Notes: generated by a model from the letters alone, not told the origin. 64,000 nucleotides of DNA from Oreocharis arfaki (GCA_013398015.1 VZRR01013402.1:237441-301440), one strand, 5' to 3'. Positions 50,186 to 63,293 are shown, counted from the stretch's first letter. Numbers and translations are program-made.

Positions 50186-50687
50186 TGCAGTGGGTCTGGC
50201 TGGAATGGAGTTAATTTTCTTCATAGCATCTCATATGGTGCTGTATTTTAGATTGAAACAAAAAAAACACGTCAAAGTTTCAGCTGTTGCTGAATGGTGC
50301 TTGTACAGCACCAAGGCTTTATCGATTTCTCATACATTCTCCCCAGTAAGTGGGTTGGCAGGGAACAGCTGATCCAAACTGATCAAAGGGGTGGATATTC
50401 CACAGCATGTAACATCATGCTCAGCAATATAAACTCAGTTTTTGTGGTGGGGAAGTCTTTCCAAAGCAGCTGCTGCTTGGACACTGGCTAGGCACTGGTC
50501 TACTGGTGGAATTATTGAGGGACTCTGCATCAATTGGGATTGCTTTTCTTCTCCTTTGCTTATTAAGATATCCTTATCTTGGCCCATCTTGCTTTTGCTC
50601 TTCCAATTCTCTCCCCCATTCCACTCATGGGGAGGAAAGAGTGAAATGGGTGGGTGCTTAATTGCTGGCCAAGACCAACCCATCACA
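50186..50687 (+). mobile_element. Solo LTR of an avian ERVL-type endogenous retrovirus, plus orientation
   Basis: The order of blocks matches the common bird ERVL LTR as I remember it: GGGTCTGGCTGGAATGGAGT, then a tract with CATATGGTGCTGTATTTTAG, then GCTGAATGGTGCTTGTACAG, then GAACAGCTGATCCAAACTGA, then GTGGATATTCCACAGCATGT and CATCATGCTCAGCAATATAA. Near the 3' end come TTAAGATATCCTTATCTTGG, CCAATTCTCTCCCCCATTCC and the terminus CCATCACA. It is decayed: the polyadenylation signal is not intact, and I could not find flanking direct repeats. No gag, pol or env frame adjoins it on the plus strand, so it looks like a solo LTR. The exact left end is uncertain by several bases. Confidence 0.85.
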
Positions 50688-50916
50688 AAGTAAAATCCTT
50701 CTCATGGGGCTGGGACTGGGATTCCTTTGCAGTAAGATGTCCTCAGGAGATTACAGATGTTCCAAGGCCTATTTATGAAATTTATACCATTTCTTGGTTA
50801 TCATGCAAAAACGTACACTGCTCTGGTTTTACTTTAGTTTGCCATCATGTTGCACTATTTCTTTCACTTGAAGCAAAAATGTTTTAATTCAATCCTGTGA
50901 GAGTGTTCTAAACAGA

Positions 50917-50936
50917 AAAAAAAAAAAAAAAGAAGA
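50917..50936 (+). repeat. Poly(A) run, about 17 A
   Basis: A homopolymer of A after ACAG and before GAAGATACC, about 230 bp to the right of the ERVL LTR. No retroposed transcript is recognisable immediately upstream of it. Confidence 0.9.
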
Positions 50937-51589
50937 TACCAGAGTTAGATCAGTACTGGCCATAAGCACACTCCAGTAGAAGCATACATACTTGATGAGC
51001 TTTTTGTAGCAGTACCTATGCATTGGATATTCTTCATATGTAGCTTAATGTTCTTTGCATTAATGTCATAAAGGACAAAATGCACCCAAAATTTCAGTTT
51101 CCTCATGAACACGTGATCCCAGTCTGCCATACGTGTAGAGCAAGTGGTTGCAGAAGGTGCCTATGCACTACATATCTTCAGGAAAGCTAAGCAACACATT
51201 AAAAAAATTCCATTCTTCTATTTGTGGTTGTCCACAGGCACACACATGAATAATAACAAAGGAATAATCAGTTAACTCAGAAGTGGGAAGTGAAAGTAAG
51301 AGTTCAAGGAGTGTTTTGCTGAATATACTATCAAATTTGGATGCCCTCAGAAAATGTGTAGTATTTCATGAATCTGGAAATGTAAAACTGTCCCTTGGAC
51401 CTCTTAAATAAGATAAATACAGTTTCTGACCATGCTGGAGGTGCTACTTTCCCAGCAGCCTAGGTCAGTTCAGCAAATCCATCACCCAGAGGACACTTGT
51501 TTATAGGCACAGAGCCTGTTCCCAAGGCTGTCTGCTGGACTACTAACAATACTGGCAGGCTGTTTGATGTGGTGGCATGTTGCCAGTCC

Positions 51590-52600
51590 ATCACATCTTA
51601 GACCTTAACTCTCCAAAATCTTCTGTAGAGTGCTCATCTACAATCACTTCATCTTGAGAGGATGAGTTGGAAACAGGATCTCCTGTGAACTCAATTACTG
51701 TCTTCCAAACGTTTTCTTGCCATGGGGACAGCTCCTGGGTGGATGTGGGGCTGAAGAGTCTGTAATTGGGCCACCCTGTCCACCACAAATGCCTTGCATC
51801 CCTAGACTGTCTCAGAAACCATCTTTTCTTTCCAGGACCTACTCATATTGCCAAAGACTGAGAATATTTACACCCATCTCATCCTCCTAAATTCCTGCAA
51901 ATGGTGAGGAGTCATAGAGAAAGGCAACACCCTTCCTCTGCACAGAGGTAACTTTGGTGCCAAAGGCAGCAGGGTCATGACAGGAATTCAATGGCATCAG
52001 CAGCACTGTTTCAAGTCCTGGAGCATTAGTCAGTGCTGCCTGCTGCTCACAAACCCTGACGTACCCTGGCTTCTCTGCCAAATATAACCTGGCATCCTGG
52101 CTTGTGCCAGCAATGGTACTGGACAGCACGATGATATGAAGGATCACATAACAAGATACCACAGGGAGGATAGTGCCCAAATTGTTTCCTTATTGTCCCT
52201 TGATCGCAATTCAACCCTGGGAGAGATGCAGAAGGCACTGGCAGGGCCACAGCACCTGTTGCTCACCCAGGCACTTTGGAAGCAGGTCACCAACATCCAA
52301 AGCTGCATGAGCACCAGTGGAAAATATTCACGTTCCCAGTTCTGGGAGGTGCTCACTACTCCTCCAGATGCCCCCAATCACTGCCTTGTTTGTTCGCGTG
52401 TCCTTCTTCAGCTTTGTGGACTCTGTGCAAAAGACCTAAACCAATGAACCCCAGCTTATTAAAAGCATTGGAAACTGAAGTTAAAAGCTCCACAAGAACA
52501 AGAAACTTGCACTCAGGCTGAGGACTGTTTGAAACATGGGAAGAAGTCTGGCCCTTTATTCCTCTGATAGGAAGCAGAAGTGGCAGCAGCAAATCTGTGG
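51590..52600 (-). pseudogene. Decayed coding-like tract, minus strand, family not recognised
   Basis: Several minus-strand frames succeed one another with stops and frameshifts between them: about 52592-52356, 52377-52144, 52250-52047, 52180-51887 and 51788-51591. The base composition is closer to coding sequence than the AT-rich surroundings. One frame has a hydrophobic stretch near its start (VVSCYVILHIIVL), and another is acidic and Ser-rich. The shape suggests a broken retroelement open frame or a retroposed gene copy, but I recognise no reverse transcriptase, protease or envelope motif and cannot name a family. An ERVL-type LTR lies 0.9 kb to the left in opposite orientation, so it is not clearly its partner. 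Confidence 0.4.
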
Positions 52601-55600
52601 ATACTTGTAGATATTGCTAGATTAGAAAGTCCTTATGTTTGAGTACAAATGAGGATCACTGCTCAAAAGCAAAAGAGACTATTTAGAATACATGTGCAGA
52701 GAAAAAGGTTCTGCCAAACCCTTTTTCTGAGGAGCTGTTATGGTAAATATTTCTCTATTTTCAACCAATTTCTATCATCTGTAAAAACCTGACCCTAAAG
52801 TTCAGAAAATGGCATACTCAAAAGACTCTCCAAAGTTTTGGCATTCACAGCCTAAAATTACAAGGAAAAGAGAGGCAAGTGAGGGCAACTCAGGGAAGAC
52901 ATAAGAAATGCTAAATCAAGTAAGTCCATCCACATTTCAGTATCCGGTTAGACAGTATTTATTTTCATTACCTTAACTCTCAATAGCCTTTATTTCACAG
53001 CTGTTTCCCCTGATACTCTTAATGTGATTGGAGAGGTAAAGGCCACTGCATGTGTTCTTCCCACAAACTGAGTAAGAGGCTACTTGGAAGAGGGTTCATA
53101 ACTCTTTTCAAAGGTAAAAATGACTCAACCACTAGATGGAATATTACACACACCGAGAAAACGAAAAAAAAAAGCTCCAAGTAACAAAATCTACCCTTAG
53201 AGAAGCACCCTGATATCTTTTGAAATTAAAAAAAAAGGAAGCATGTGTATCTCACACACATCATGGCCTGCTGCTGCCAACACCTGGCTGCTCACACTTG
53301 CTTCATTAGATGACATAAACACTTAATCTGTCATCAGCAGCAAAATTTATTTATAACCATCTGCACATGTAATGGACATCCTGCTAGCAAGAAAACACAG
53401 TAGTAAACCAAAATGCACATTAGATGAAAGCAATTATTATGTCTTGTATATATATTTAAAATTTATATCAAAACTCCTCTACACACCTAAGATGCAATAC
53501 AACCTGTATATCAGTGAGTCCTCTGGAAGTAAATAAAAATATATTTCAGGATTATGAGAGAAACAGATCAGATGGTGAATAGTCTGGGGATTATTATGCC
53601 GAGAAAAAGAACTGAGGGCATTGCATGTTCGTAAAAAATAAGTAGTATTACTAATGAGAGAGGAATCCTTCCATCTTGGTTGCAGAGTCTGGTACAGGAA
53701 ATTAATGGTAAACTCTTATCAACTCCTACTTCATGTGAAACAAATTCAGAACCAATACATCTCACTGTGGGAAGAAATGAACACATAATAGCTCATTGCT
53801 TTGGTAGCTGTCCCACGGTAATGACAGGAGAGTTCAACTTCAGCTGGAAAAGCCTATCCAGTCCACTACTGGGTGAGAAAGAACTCCATGGAACACAATG
53901 AAGAACAATGGGAACACAAAATTTCTGGACTTTGACAAACCTTAGCCAATTATCACAATGTGGAGCCTTCAGAGCATAAAGGACTTGCTTCAAGCTGGAT
54001 ACAGGAGAAGCACTACAGCGGAAAACAGGCAGGGAGGGGGAAAGCCCTGTTTAGAAGAATTACACAAGGAAATGTGCCAAAGGTTGTCAAGTAACTCAGA
54101 TCTAACTTAGAAGAGATTAGACATGTCTAAACAGGTATACAGACCTTTCTTTTTCTTTTAAAGCCAAACAAAACCAAACAAAACTAAACTGTAGAGTATG
54201 GCAAGTTAGTCACAACGGCAGTGATACTAAGGAATCACCCTGATCATATTTAGCAAAATCACACACAAAAAAAAATTTAAAAATTAAAACAATTCCAAGG
54301 AAAACAACTGACAAATAAATCTTTGAAGAGAAATCAGATAAAGTAAACAGGCATCCAACAGTGAGAAGTGATTCAAATACCTTTCTAATTAAACATCTCT
54401 CATGGCCTAACTGTATTTTGTACTTCTAGAAGAAACTTCACAGAATATTAAAACATAAATACCCATCACAAAAATCTTGATTACATCAGGCAACACTACA
54501 ATGCCATCAAAAATACTGTTGTGTTCAGTATTTGAACTTGCTAGAGCACATGTAGACACAGAAATTGAGAATTTAAAGTTGCCAAGTTTTTATTGGACGC
54601 TTCCTGCTCAGTTCCTCCCTGGCAGCCAAAGCAAGCACCCCAGTAACATGCAACCCTCCCTCGAATACCTCCAGGTGAGCCCTGAACTATTATTACTGCC
54701 TCCAATGCTGCCCCACTGGTTTGGCAGCTAATGGGACACTCTTCCAGTGCCAGCAGCCCGCCAGCAGCTCCTGCCAGGCTCACACACGGCTTCTGAGCAC
54801 TGTACTCTGCAGTGGGGAGAAAGGAGAGATAAGTCCATTAAATCTCGGTTCATTTAGGATGCAGAGGATTTGTAAAAATACTCAGGACTAAATTACTACA
54901 CTGTTTCACAATGTTTATATTTGAGGTCACTTTTTGATCATGTTTTTATATTAAAGCCTCACTCCCACACTGTAGTTAGTACTTACAGGGGAAAAAAGGG
55001 GACTTCTCACATAACACAACAGACTAGTTTATCATCTGACTAGATTAACTTCTGACAAAAACTTACAGTATGAAATACATGCTGATTTTCTAATTTTTTA
55101 TTTCTTCATAAGATATTCTTAGCACCATGGCACACATGTAGAAGTTGTTTCGGATAAGACTCCTGTTTGTTTTGAACTTAAGTTTATAAAAAAGCATCTT
55201 CTAAACTATCCTTCAATCCAAACATAGTATGTTTGCACTAACAAATGGCTCTTGAAAGCCAAGTGAGAAGCTAGGTATCTTGGCAGAAAAAGCTGCATTT
55301 AGGCCTCAGAATTTTTTATGTTAATTTTTTTTGTTTGTTTGTTTTACTAACTATAAGGAGCCACTAGACAGTCATGTTGTACCTCTACTCCTTTTTGTCC
55401 TTTTGTAGTGAATTACAGTGAAAACATGAAGTCTCTCCCACAGATTCTAACTTACCCATAAATTTATCTCATCTGGTACACTGAAAATCCTGTGTTAAAA
55501 TGACTAGCTCTATCTTAACTCAAAGGCTCTACATAGTAAAGTTTTCTACTCGTCCCAAGAGAAGAAGATATCATCTAGATCTTACTGAAGAACTGGTTAG

Positions 55601-56679
55601 TTCAATTACCAGTCGCTCCAAGCCACAGATACATGGCCTAAGATAGTGCCAACAATGAGACAGACTCATATGAGTAATAGCACAGCTCTGGCTGCCTTTG
55701 GATTTCTACTCCTCCAACAGAGGACAGAAACTCCCACAATTCAGATTTGTTAGAACTTTAAATACAAGCTTTTTCCTGAAAACAACAGGAGGTTTCAACC
55801 CAAATACAGAAGGGCCCTGGCTATACTTAATTTCTGACAGGAAACGTGACAGGAATGGGCACTGAGCTGCTCATCAGGAACCAGGGAGTCCATTTCACAT
55901 GAATACACTTATTACCTGCAGGACTGTCACTTACATTGTATTTAAAATAATCCCCTGTGGAATGTTCATAGGCCTCTCAGCCTCTTTTTTAATTCTTCAC
56001 CTCATACACACCCTTTAAACTACACAAAGACTAAGAAGCCTGATAAGTTCCGCTCTGAAATTGCAAATGATATGTACTCATTCAGAGCTTTTGAAAGATG
56101 CCAACTTTATTTTGGTCTTTTGTGCTGTTATTTACTATTTGCATAGTCAAAACCAGACTCCATTATTCTAGACATTTGATAAACACGCAACCCAAGCCAC
56201 CACAGCCTGGGAGAGATTACTCAGTAAACTAACAACACAGACAAAAGGTGTGAGAAAAAGATCTCTGACTGCCTAAACCGAAAACAGACAGGGGTGCCTC
56301 CCACCGAATAAGTTAAGGAATCCAGCCACAAATCAGAAGAATCCCACAGAGTTAACTCAGAATATGTCTACAAGGTGGGGTGAGGCAGATGTCTGTGTTC
56401 AACGTGTCCAAGTCCAAATCAGCCAGGTGAAAAGCAGCTTTAGTTTAAAAGCCATGTCACTGTGTAAGCTGGGTGCTGTGCCTGCACATTTGTCCTTCCA
56501 GGCTGACTACATGAGATTATTCTCAGTGCTGTAAAAATCAACCCATTAGCCCAATCAATCAATCTGTCCCTCTACCGAATGTGACAGCATTAAGACGTTT
56601 TTTTTACGGTAGCTAGACAAACCCAGCTATGTTGCTTCCAAGCAGAAGATACCTTGTTCCTACACAACTTCTAACCCAG
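52601..56679. other. Unassigned AT-rich flank
   Basis: No CR1 tail, LTR, CpG island or convincing exon seen. The frame at 53680-53901 plus and its neighbours have no recognisable product. The tract around 54.6-54.8 kb is locally richer in C and G. Confidence 0.4.
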
Positions 56680-56892
56680 GCAGGTGAGACCCCACCTGGA
56701 CTGCTGCATCCATCTCTAGGGTCCCCAGCACAGGAAGGACACCGACCTGTTGGAGCAAGGCCAGGGGAGGGACACCAAGTTGATTAGAGGGATGGAGCAC
56801 CTCTCCTCTGAGGAAAGGCTGCAGGAACTGGGATTGTTTAGCCTGGAAAAGAGGCAGCTTCAGGGTGACCTAATTGCAGCCTTCCAGACTCA
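56680..56892 (+). mobile_element. CR1 LINE internal fragment, plus orientation, lacking the normal 3' end
   Basis: Plus-strand CR1 sequence: AGACCCCACCTGGACTGCTG, then a block around CCCCAGCACAGGAAGGACAC, then GATGGAGCACCTCTCCTCTG, then TTTAGCCTGGAAAAGAGGCA and CTAATTGCAGCCTTCCAG. It stops there, where full copies go on for about 250 more bases to an ATTCTATGA-type tail. CR1 normally loses its 5' end, so loss of the 3' end indicates a later deletion or rearrangement. Confidence 0.88.
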
Positions 56893-57386
56893 ACAATTTC
56901 TTCCTCTTCACCAAGCACACAAATCTTCAAAGAGAAAGAACACGACCTTTTCATTTCCAACAGAGAACATAGGATAGATACCTTATAATTTCCATCCCTA
57001 TTTTCTCCTCTACTCCTTCAGCTTTTGCACATAGCTAAGGGAGGTCACAAAGATGCTTCAACAGGTGACAACAGTTATCTATAGGTGTCTTCCCTATGCC
57101 ACAGAGAATGAGTTATTTGTACTTTATCAGTAACACAGTATAACCATGGGTGAATCATCAAAGCCCTCTCCTCGAAGATAGAGATGGCACTATAATGTTA
57201 CAGAATCTTATTAATAATCATATGGTTTGATTTTATGCCAAATGTGTTTATACTGTGCCAAAATCCTAAATATCTATGTTGTCACAAGAATTACTGGTTA
57301 CTCACTAAATAATTCATAAGTGGCACAGGATTCCCAGCCAAGGGTAGGAAAACGTGTCAGGACTGCTAATCACACAGCACCTCCCG

Positions 57387-57444
57387 GGCTGTTGTGGAAT
57401 GTTCACATTATGAATGTGAATGTGGCTGTTGTGGAATGTTCACA
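57387..57444 (+). repeat. 21-bp direct repeat (37-bp period) with a perfect hairpin between the copies
   Basis: GGCTGTTGTGGAATGTTCACA occurs at 57387-57407 and, in the same form, at 57424-57444. The first copy overlaps a perfect inverted repeat: TTCACATT (57402-57409), loop ATG, AATGTGAA (57413-57420). Confidence 0.93.
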
Positions 57445-57714
57445 ACCGTGAAATCCCACTGGTGGTTTTCAAGGAATTAAAATTATGGACACCAAATCAA
57501 ACAGATCAGTAAAACCTTCTGAAAGTCAAAGAATTAAAAACTACAGGCACTCCCGCAGAAACCCAAAGGTTCAGTGACCTTGCGCTTCTCAGTGCTGAGT
57601 CTCTCCAGGTCCTTAGTCTTCATATTCTTCTACTATCAAGCATTATCAGCAGCACACTCTTGTGACAATGTGGGCTACCTGTACATCTCCTGTACATGAG
57701 AAGCATAGAAAATC

Positions 57715-57960
57715 ATGTGAGTACAGAGAAGGGCCACCAGGATGCTTAGATGCTGGGGTATGAGGTACAAGAAACACTTGGAAGAGTATAAACTGGCTGC
57801 TTAGCAGGAACCAATCTCTCCTTGGAGGTGCACAGGGAAGGACTAAGATATGAGGGGTACAATTTGCAGCATGAGAAATTCTGCTAGCCTCCTGTCAAGA
57901 AAAAACTTACAATGTCCTCACCTCCTAAAAGCAGCCTTTCCTCACAAGTCCACTGATTTT
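57715..57960 (+). mobile_element. Degenerate CR1-like trace, plus orientation
   Basis: GAGAAGGGCCACCAGGATGC at the left end is a CR1-like block, but downstream similarity is patchy. The call is weak; the tract might be a decayed copy separate from the fragment at 56.7 kb. Confidence 0.38.
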
Positions 57961-58615
57961 AGAGGTTCTCTCCCACTTTCCTAGCATTAATTAGAAGTCA
58001 TCTACATGACTCTCCATGAGCCTTAAGAGACTGCATTGTGGCACCTGCTCCTGGCCATAAAGAAGGGACAAATGGAAAATGATGGTTTTCACTAGGCCAC
58101 GCAACTTCAATGTTTTCTGCTCAACTGTTCATAGTCTGTGGACTTGGGCACTCGTGCTTCCGGATTTGAATGGCATCAGACAGTATTCCTGACCTACAGC
58201 CTTGCCTCAACAGCAGCACCACAGCTGTGGCACCAGCAAAAGTTCAAAATACGCTGGACACAATAAAGAAGTAGCTTACAAAGAAGAAAGACCAACTGTA
58301 GAAAAGCTGATTAAAGGATGCACAGGGGCCTCTCTGTTTGCCTATACTTCTTAGAGAACTTATGGACTGATTAAACTGTACAAGGAGCACTGTAATAAGG
58401 TATCCTAACTGAGATTTTTACATTTTCTTTTGTCAAAATGTTGGAAAATGTGAAATACGTAAAAAACTTCTTACGAAAGAAGGTTTTTTGATATTTGATC
58501 TTTGTATACTTTCAAGCCCTCTGGGAGATTTAATCTGTGAAATAGACAGCAGCCCACAAGCTCTAAGTGATGTCCAGGTGCTAGAAAGACAAATTACTTG
58601 TTGGTAGAATTGCCT

Positions 58616-59168
58616 TGTTAAGCTTTAGGGCCTGACAGGTCTCAGCAGTCTCACACTTACAGGGAGGTTAACAAAGTTGAGAAGAAGGATGTACCACAGA
58701 TGGTGAACACAAAGCATGCAGAATTTATGGGCCACAAGGACGTTGGACAGAACCCCCAAGATAAGGAGGAAACTGATAAACCCTACCCAGCAACTGTGCT
58801 GCATCAGCTCTGACTGGGTAAAAGGTAATTCTGCAGGGGGAGATCCAGACCACCGACTCATTGACCCACAAACCCATCGGCCCAAGAGAAGAGAAACACC
58901 ATGGGACTGATTAGCATGAGGAGCGAGAGAGTCATTAACCAATAGAAGATAGAACACTAATTAATAAGAGAACTGTGTAACTTGTAGCCAATGAAATAAT
59001 GCTTTTGTTTGCTAAAAGGTAGAGTGAAAAATTTTGGTAGTGCTGGCTTTGTGGGTTGGACACCCACCAGCCCTTTCTGCACAGAACTGTAAATAAATCA
59101 AATACCTTGACTATGTATGCGGATTGGCCCCTTGCACATGGAGTAAAATAACCTATTTTGGGACAACA
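58616..59168 (+). mobile_element. Candidate retroviral-type LTR, plus orientation
   Basis: The tract begins TGTTA and ends GGACAACA, so the ends form the short TG...CA inverted pair expected of an LTR. It contains two CCAAT-type boxes (ACCAATAGAA near 58938 and GCCAATGAAAT near 58987). Downstream come a GTGGGTTGGACACCCACC palindrome-like element and AATAAATCAAATACCTT, a plausible polyadenylation signal. The layout suits a U3-R-U5 structure, but I could not match it to a named avian LTR, and there is no target-site duplication at these exact ends. The 110-codon minus frame at 58625-58957 is probably chance. Confidence 0.42.
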
Positions 59169-62100
59169 AAAGTAGAAGTTGTGCTTCTGGTGTTAGGCTC
59201 TACCTGAAACTCAGGATTTGCGGAATTCATCAAACATGTCTGTTTTACACATTTTCATATCTCAGGACATTTCAAATTCTAGTTTGGTTGACTTTATAAC
59301 TGAATTCTAAATGAATAAAGGATTCATGTACAAAAAGAAATTTTATCCATCTAATATTTTTTAAATTTTTTATTTCAGAATTTCCAAGTACAGTTCTAGA
59401 ACAATACAGAAGATGATATCTTATTTTCTTTAAATAAATACTATGGAGTTTTTTTTCAGAGAGCACTAAAAGCGGCCAATCTCTTATATTGATCAGTCTT
59501 TGCCTATCTTTCTCTTCTTGTCTTGAGGGAGCACCTAATGATGAAATATTTGATGATAGATTGAGTGAGCTCACATTATGTGGCTGCATGAACAAATGTG
59601 TGTGAAGATAAGCTGTACAGCAGAAAGTTTGCTGGTATGACAAATATAAGAATCATATACACAAAGATACACTGCTATCTGATACATTACATGCATGCAA
59701 ACCATTGATGACTTCTGTCTGTTTTGAAAGCTGAAGAAGGGATTTTTTTTTCCTTGCACAGGAACTTCTGATGACAGAACAGGTCCTCATGTTTTTAGTC
59801 TATTTAAAATTTAAAATCTATTTATGCACACCAGACATGAAAGGAAGAGCTGCCTAGTATTAACAGTTTCCTATCTTTCCTATCACAGGATTATATTTCC
59901 AGCAGAATTTAACTTTCCTAAGTATTACAATTTTGGCTAAACTTCTGCAAATCAGACCACAGGTGGAGTAGCGTCCTCTCCCCTTTCTCCTGCTTCCCCT
60001 GTTCTCTTACTCTAGCCATCTGGGAAAGGTTTGTTTCCCATGCCTTTCCCAGCCTCCCCAAAAAAATGCAGAAGTAGGGATCAATCCCAGTTCCCTAAAG
60101 AAACTTGGAAATTCCTAACCACAATCAAATGAATAACAGAATATATGGAATAACAGGAATTATGCAAAAATGAGTCTCTAAAACCAGACTGCTTGTGAAC
60201 AAAGAAGGTGCCTTAAAGCTGCACATGAAAAACCAGAACACAGTTTTTGAAGCTCATGACTGTTTGACTTTGCACTGAAGCATCTCCGACATGGACTATT
60301 AGTCTATGGACTCCCTCATATCGGGTAACATTGATGGAATTCAGATGCCCAAATTTAGATGTTGGAGGTGTCACCCTCAGGCAGCTTTTAAAGTCAATGA
60401 GAAAAAACTTGCACTTCTAAGATGCAATTCATTTAGCCTGGTTTAGACACCCACCTTAAGGTGAGATGCAATGCACACCAGACATGGCTAAAATCCCTCC
60501 TTGATTATAAAGTGAAGAACTATTTCAGATGCAGATATCTGAAATTAGAGGATATGCATGTCATCTTGTATATGAAGTCAATGAAACTAATTATATTGAC
60601 ATTGACCCTTTCTATAACATACTTATTTCTATCTACAAATGTTGTCCTGCCTCTTCCCTGAGATCACCAGAGGCACAACAAAGTACCGCTCTTCTGTTTG
60701 TTCCACGCAAGCAGGAACCCGCCAGAGTGTGCAGCATAAACTGCACAGTGTAAATCTTGAGAGGATGGAGAAGGAGGGAAAGATGGGACAGAGTTGTAGG
60801 AGCAAGGACCAAGACAAGGGGAAAAGGAAGAGACAAGAGATAGATGTGTTGAGAAAGAGTAGAGGTTGAAAACTGCTGTTTTCTCATTGAGATAAGTGGT
60901 ACTCACTGAATTGGTAGGCATTCAGTATTTAATATTGTTCTTTGGACTCCATGCATTACTAAGTGCCAACTGTATGTACTTGCATTCAATAAGAACTTTT
61001 TGTTTATGCATCTTCCTGGGTGGTTTCTGCAGTGGTGTTTTATAACAGCAATTTCCCAAAACACCGTTCTATTTTTATTTGTCACTATTTCCAAGTGTGG
61101 ATCTGACACTCTAAAACCAGAGGTGCCTAGACTGGCACCTAGTTTGAGTAGGATAGAACCTGTTTTTTCACAACAGTCCTTGTCCTAACAGACAATATTT
61201 AAATATCCAGTACAGAACTCCTATCACCTGCATGGAACTCAGCACTACTATGGATCAGATTCACCCAGATACAGTAAGGTACACCATCTCTTCAAATAAA
61301 CATCCAACAAAGACAGAAGCACCCGAAAAAATAAGGGAAAAATCCTTGACTGTGAATGGCATGAGTCCATTAACTCACTTCTTTATTTTTTTAAGATTTT
61401 TTTTTCTAATTTAAGGGAAAAAGCATGAGCAAAGAAAGTCAGCAATTCTTGTGCATCACAGTAGTCAGGAATGAGGCACCACTCTTCTCTACCAGGATCT
61501 ACCTTTCATACCCTAACATCCAAGCAGGCTGACCAGGAAGGCACCAGCAGTCTTACTGGTTCATATTTTTCAGAGTGTCATTTGATTTTGAAAAGGACAA
61601 AACGAAAAAGAGAGTGTTCTTCACCATGTTGTTTACACAGCCACCAAACCCGCAGCTGATGTTAAACTCATGCAGGAGAGACAGACTACTACTTTCTTGG
61701 CACAGATGTCATTACACTTTTACAGGACAGTATTTTTTACTTCTTAAAAATGCAAAAAAAGCAAATGAATTTTTTAGAATGTCATCCCTCTAAGTATCTT
61801 TCTAGAAATATGTATTTTTTTCTAAGGACCAATTTCCTCATTATGTCACAGTACAGAAAAAAATCAGAATAAAAAGTTCTGCTTTTAATTCTTTGATAAT
61901 GATAGCTTAAGACATCTTCTCTCCCCTATAAAAAAATTAAAACACTAAATCTCTATTCCTAGTGTGTTATGCTTACATCACAGATTACCAAAAATTATAC
62001 ATCAAACTGAATTGTGCTTTTCCATTTCCACTTCCCATTAACTAAGTGCAACTAGGAACACTTGCAGAAATCCATTTTCAGTCTTACAAAAGAACACAGG

Positions 62101-63293
62101 TGAACGTTTCCTTTTTCTTTTTTTTTCAACCAGACGATGCACAAATGTGAAGTTACACATATAAAGCACATCTAATTGAGGGCTTGTATTTTACTACACA
62201 AAACAGTAAACTGTATAACAGTTTTCTACACTTTATTCTTGTCAGTCAGTTGAGCTACTAATGGTCTGTGTCACTACACACTCTGTTTTTCACAGGATGG
62301 AGTATTTGCTCTTCATCTTCTTCCAACATGTGATGTTACATGTGGGCTCTGAAGCATAGCTCCTTCACCTCTTCTAACACAGAAGTCACAGAAGGGTAAC
62401 TTAGAGAAAGAATATGGAAGGAGGGAAGACATACCAGATCTTGGTCTCACTGACATTTTCTCCACTCAAAACATAACGTTTCTTCACATTCATCACATCT
62501 CATGGATGTGCATGTTCCTCTCCAAGGTAAGGTATAATTCCACAGTCTAACTTTCCTTGGATGCAGCCTAATGCTGTTTCCCTTTCCTTATTTTTATGCG
62601 ATTACTGAACACTTAATTTTTTTTTTTTCCTTGCCAAATCACTGTAGAATAACTGTCACACAGGTTTCTTTGCCCTCATATATTTAACACATTGATGAAG
62701 GCAAGCTGAGTTCATTTAATCAGGGAAGAGGAAAGTAATAAAGACAAGGGGTGTTGCTGGTAGTAGCATTTCTAACATGCTCAATATCAAATATCCGTGT
62801 TTCTTGAAACTGAGAAAGTAATAAGCAGCAAAAATATCCTCCTTTTTCATGGTGATTACACTGACACATCTGGGACAAGAATTTAGCGACTGTCATTTAT
62901 ACAGTAGCCAACTCATAACTGGACCAAGTAACTTGTCTGGTCTTGACCATCAAATACCAACAGCTCCAGATTCATAGGGTAGCCTTCATTGTGAGAAGCA
63001 CTGCTGAACAAACACACCCCAAAGATACACAGTTTTCTTTGTCCTCCCATGGTCAGCTTCCTGCTACAAAGTTCAATTCCAAGTCATCCTCTTCATTTTT
63101 TAAAGTTGCCATTGGGTGGAGATCATTCAGTGTCCAAACCATGACAGCAAGGACGTGACCTCCAAGGGACCAAGTAAAAATTGGTTTTGTAATATGATGC
63201 AGTTACCTACGGCATGGTGACAACTGTAATTCTTTTTCATTTTTCTCACTGCAGCTTCTTCTGTTTAGAGGCTCAAACTTGTAGGTATTATCT
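59169..63293. other. Unassigned AT-rich flank
   Basis: Nothing recognisable: no CR1 tail, LTR, CpG island or exon-like segment with matching splice sites. Overlapping short frames at 60.5-60.9 kb on both strands come from a purine-rich stretch (about 60760-60860). Confidence 0.4.

Noticed and set aside
58625..58957. 110-codon hydrophobic minus-strand frame as a membrane protein
   Set aside because: It overlaps an LTR-like tract, has no recognisable family, and no splice or start context supports it.
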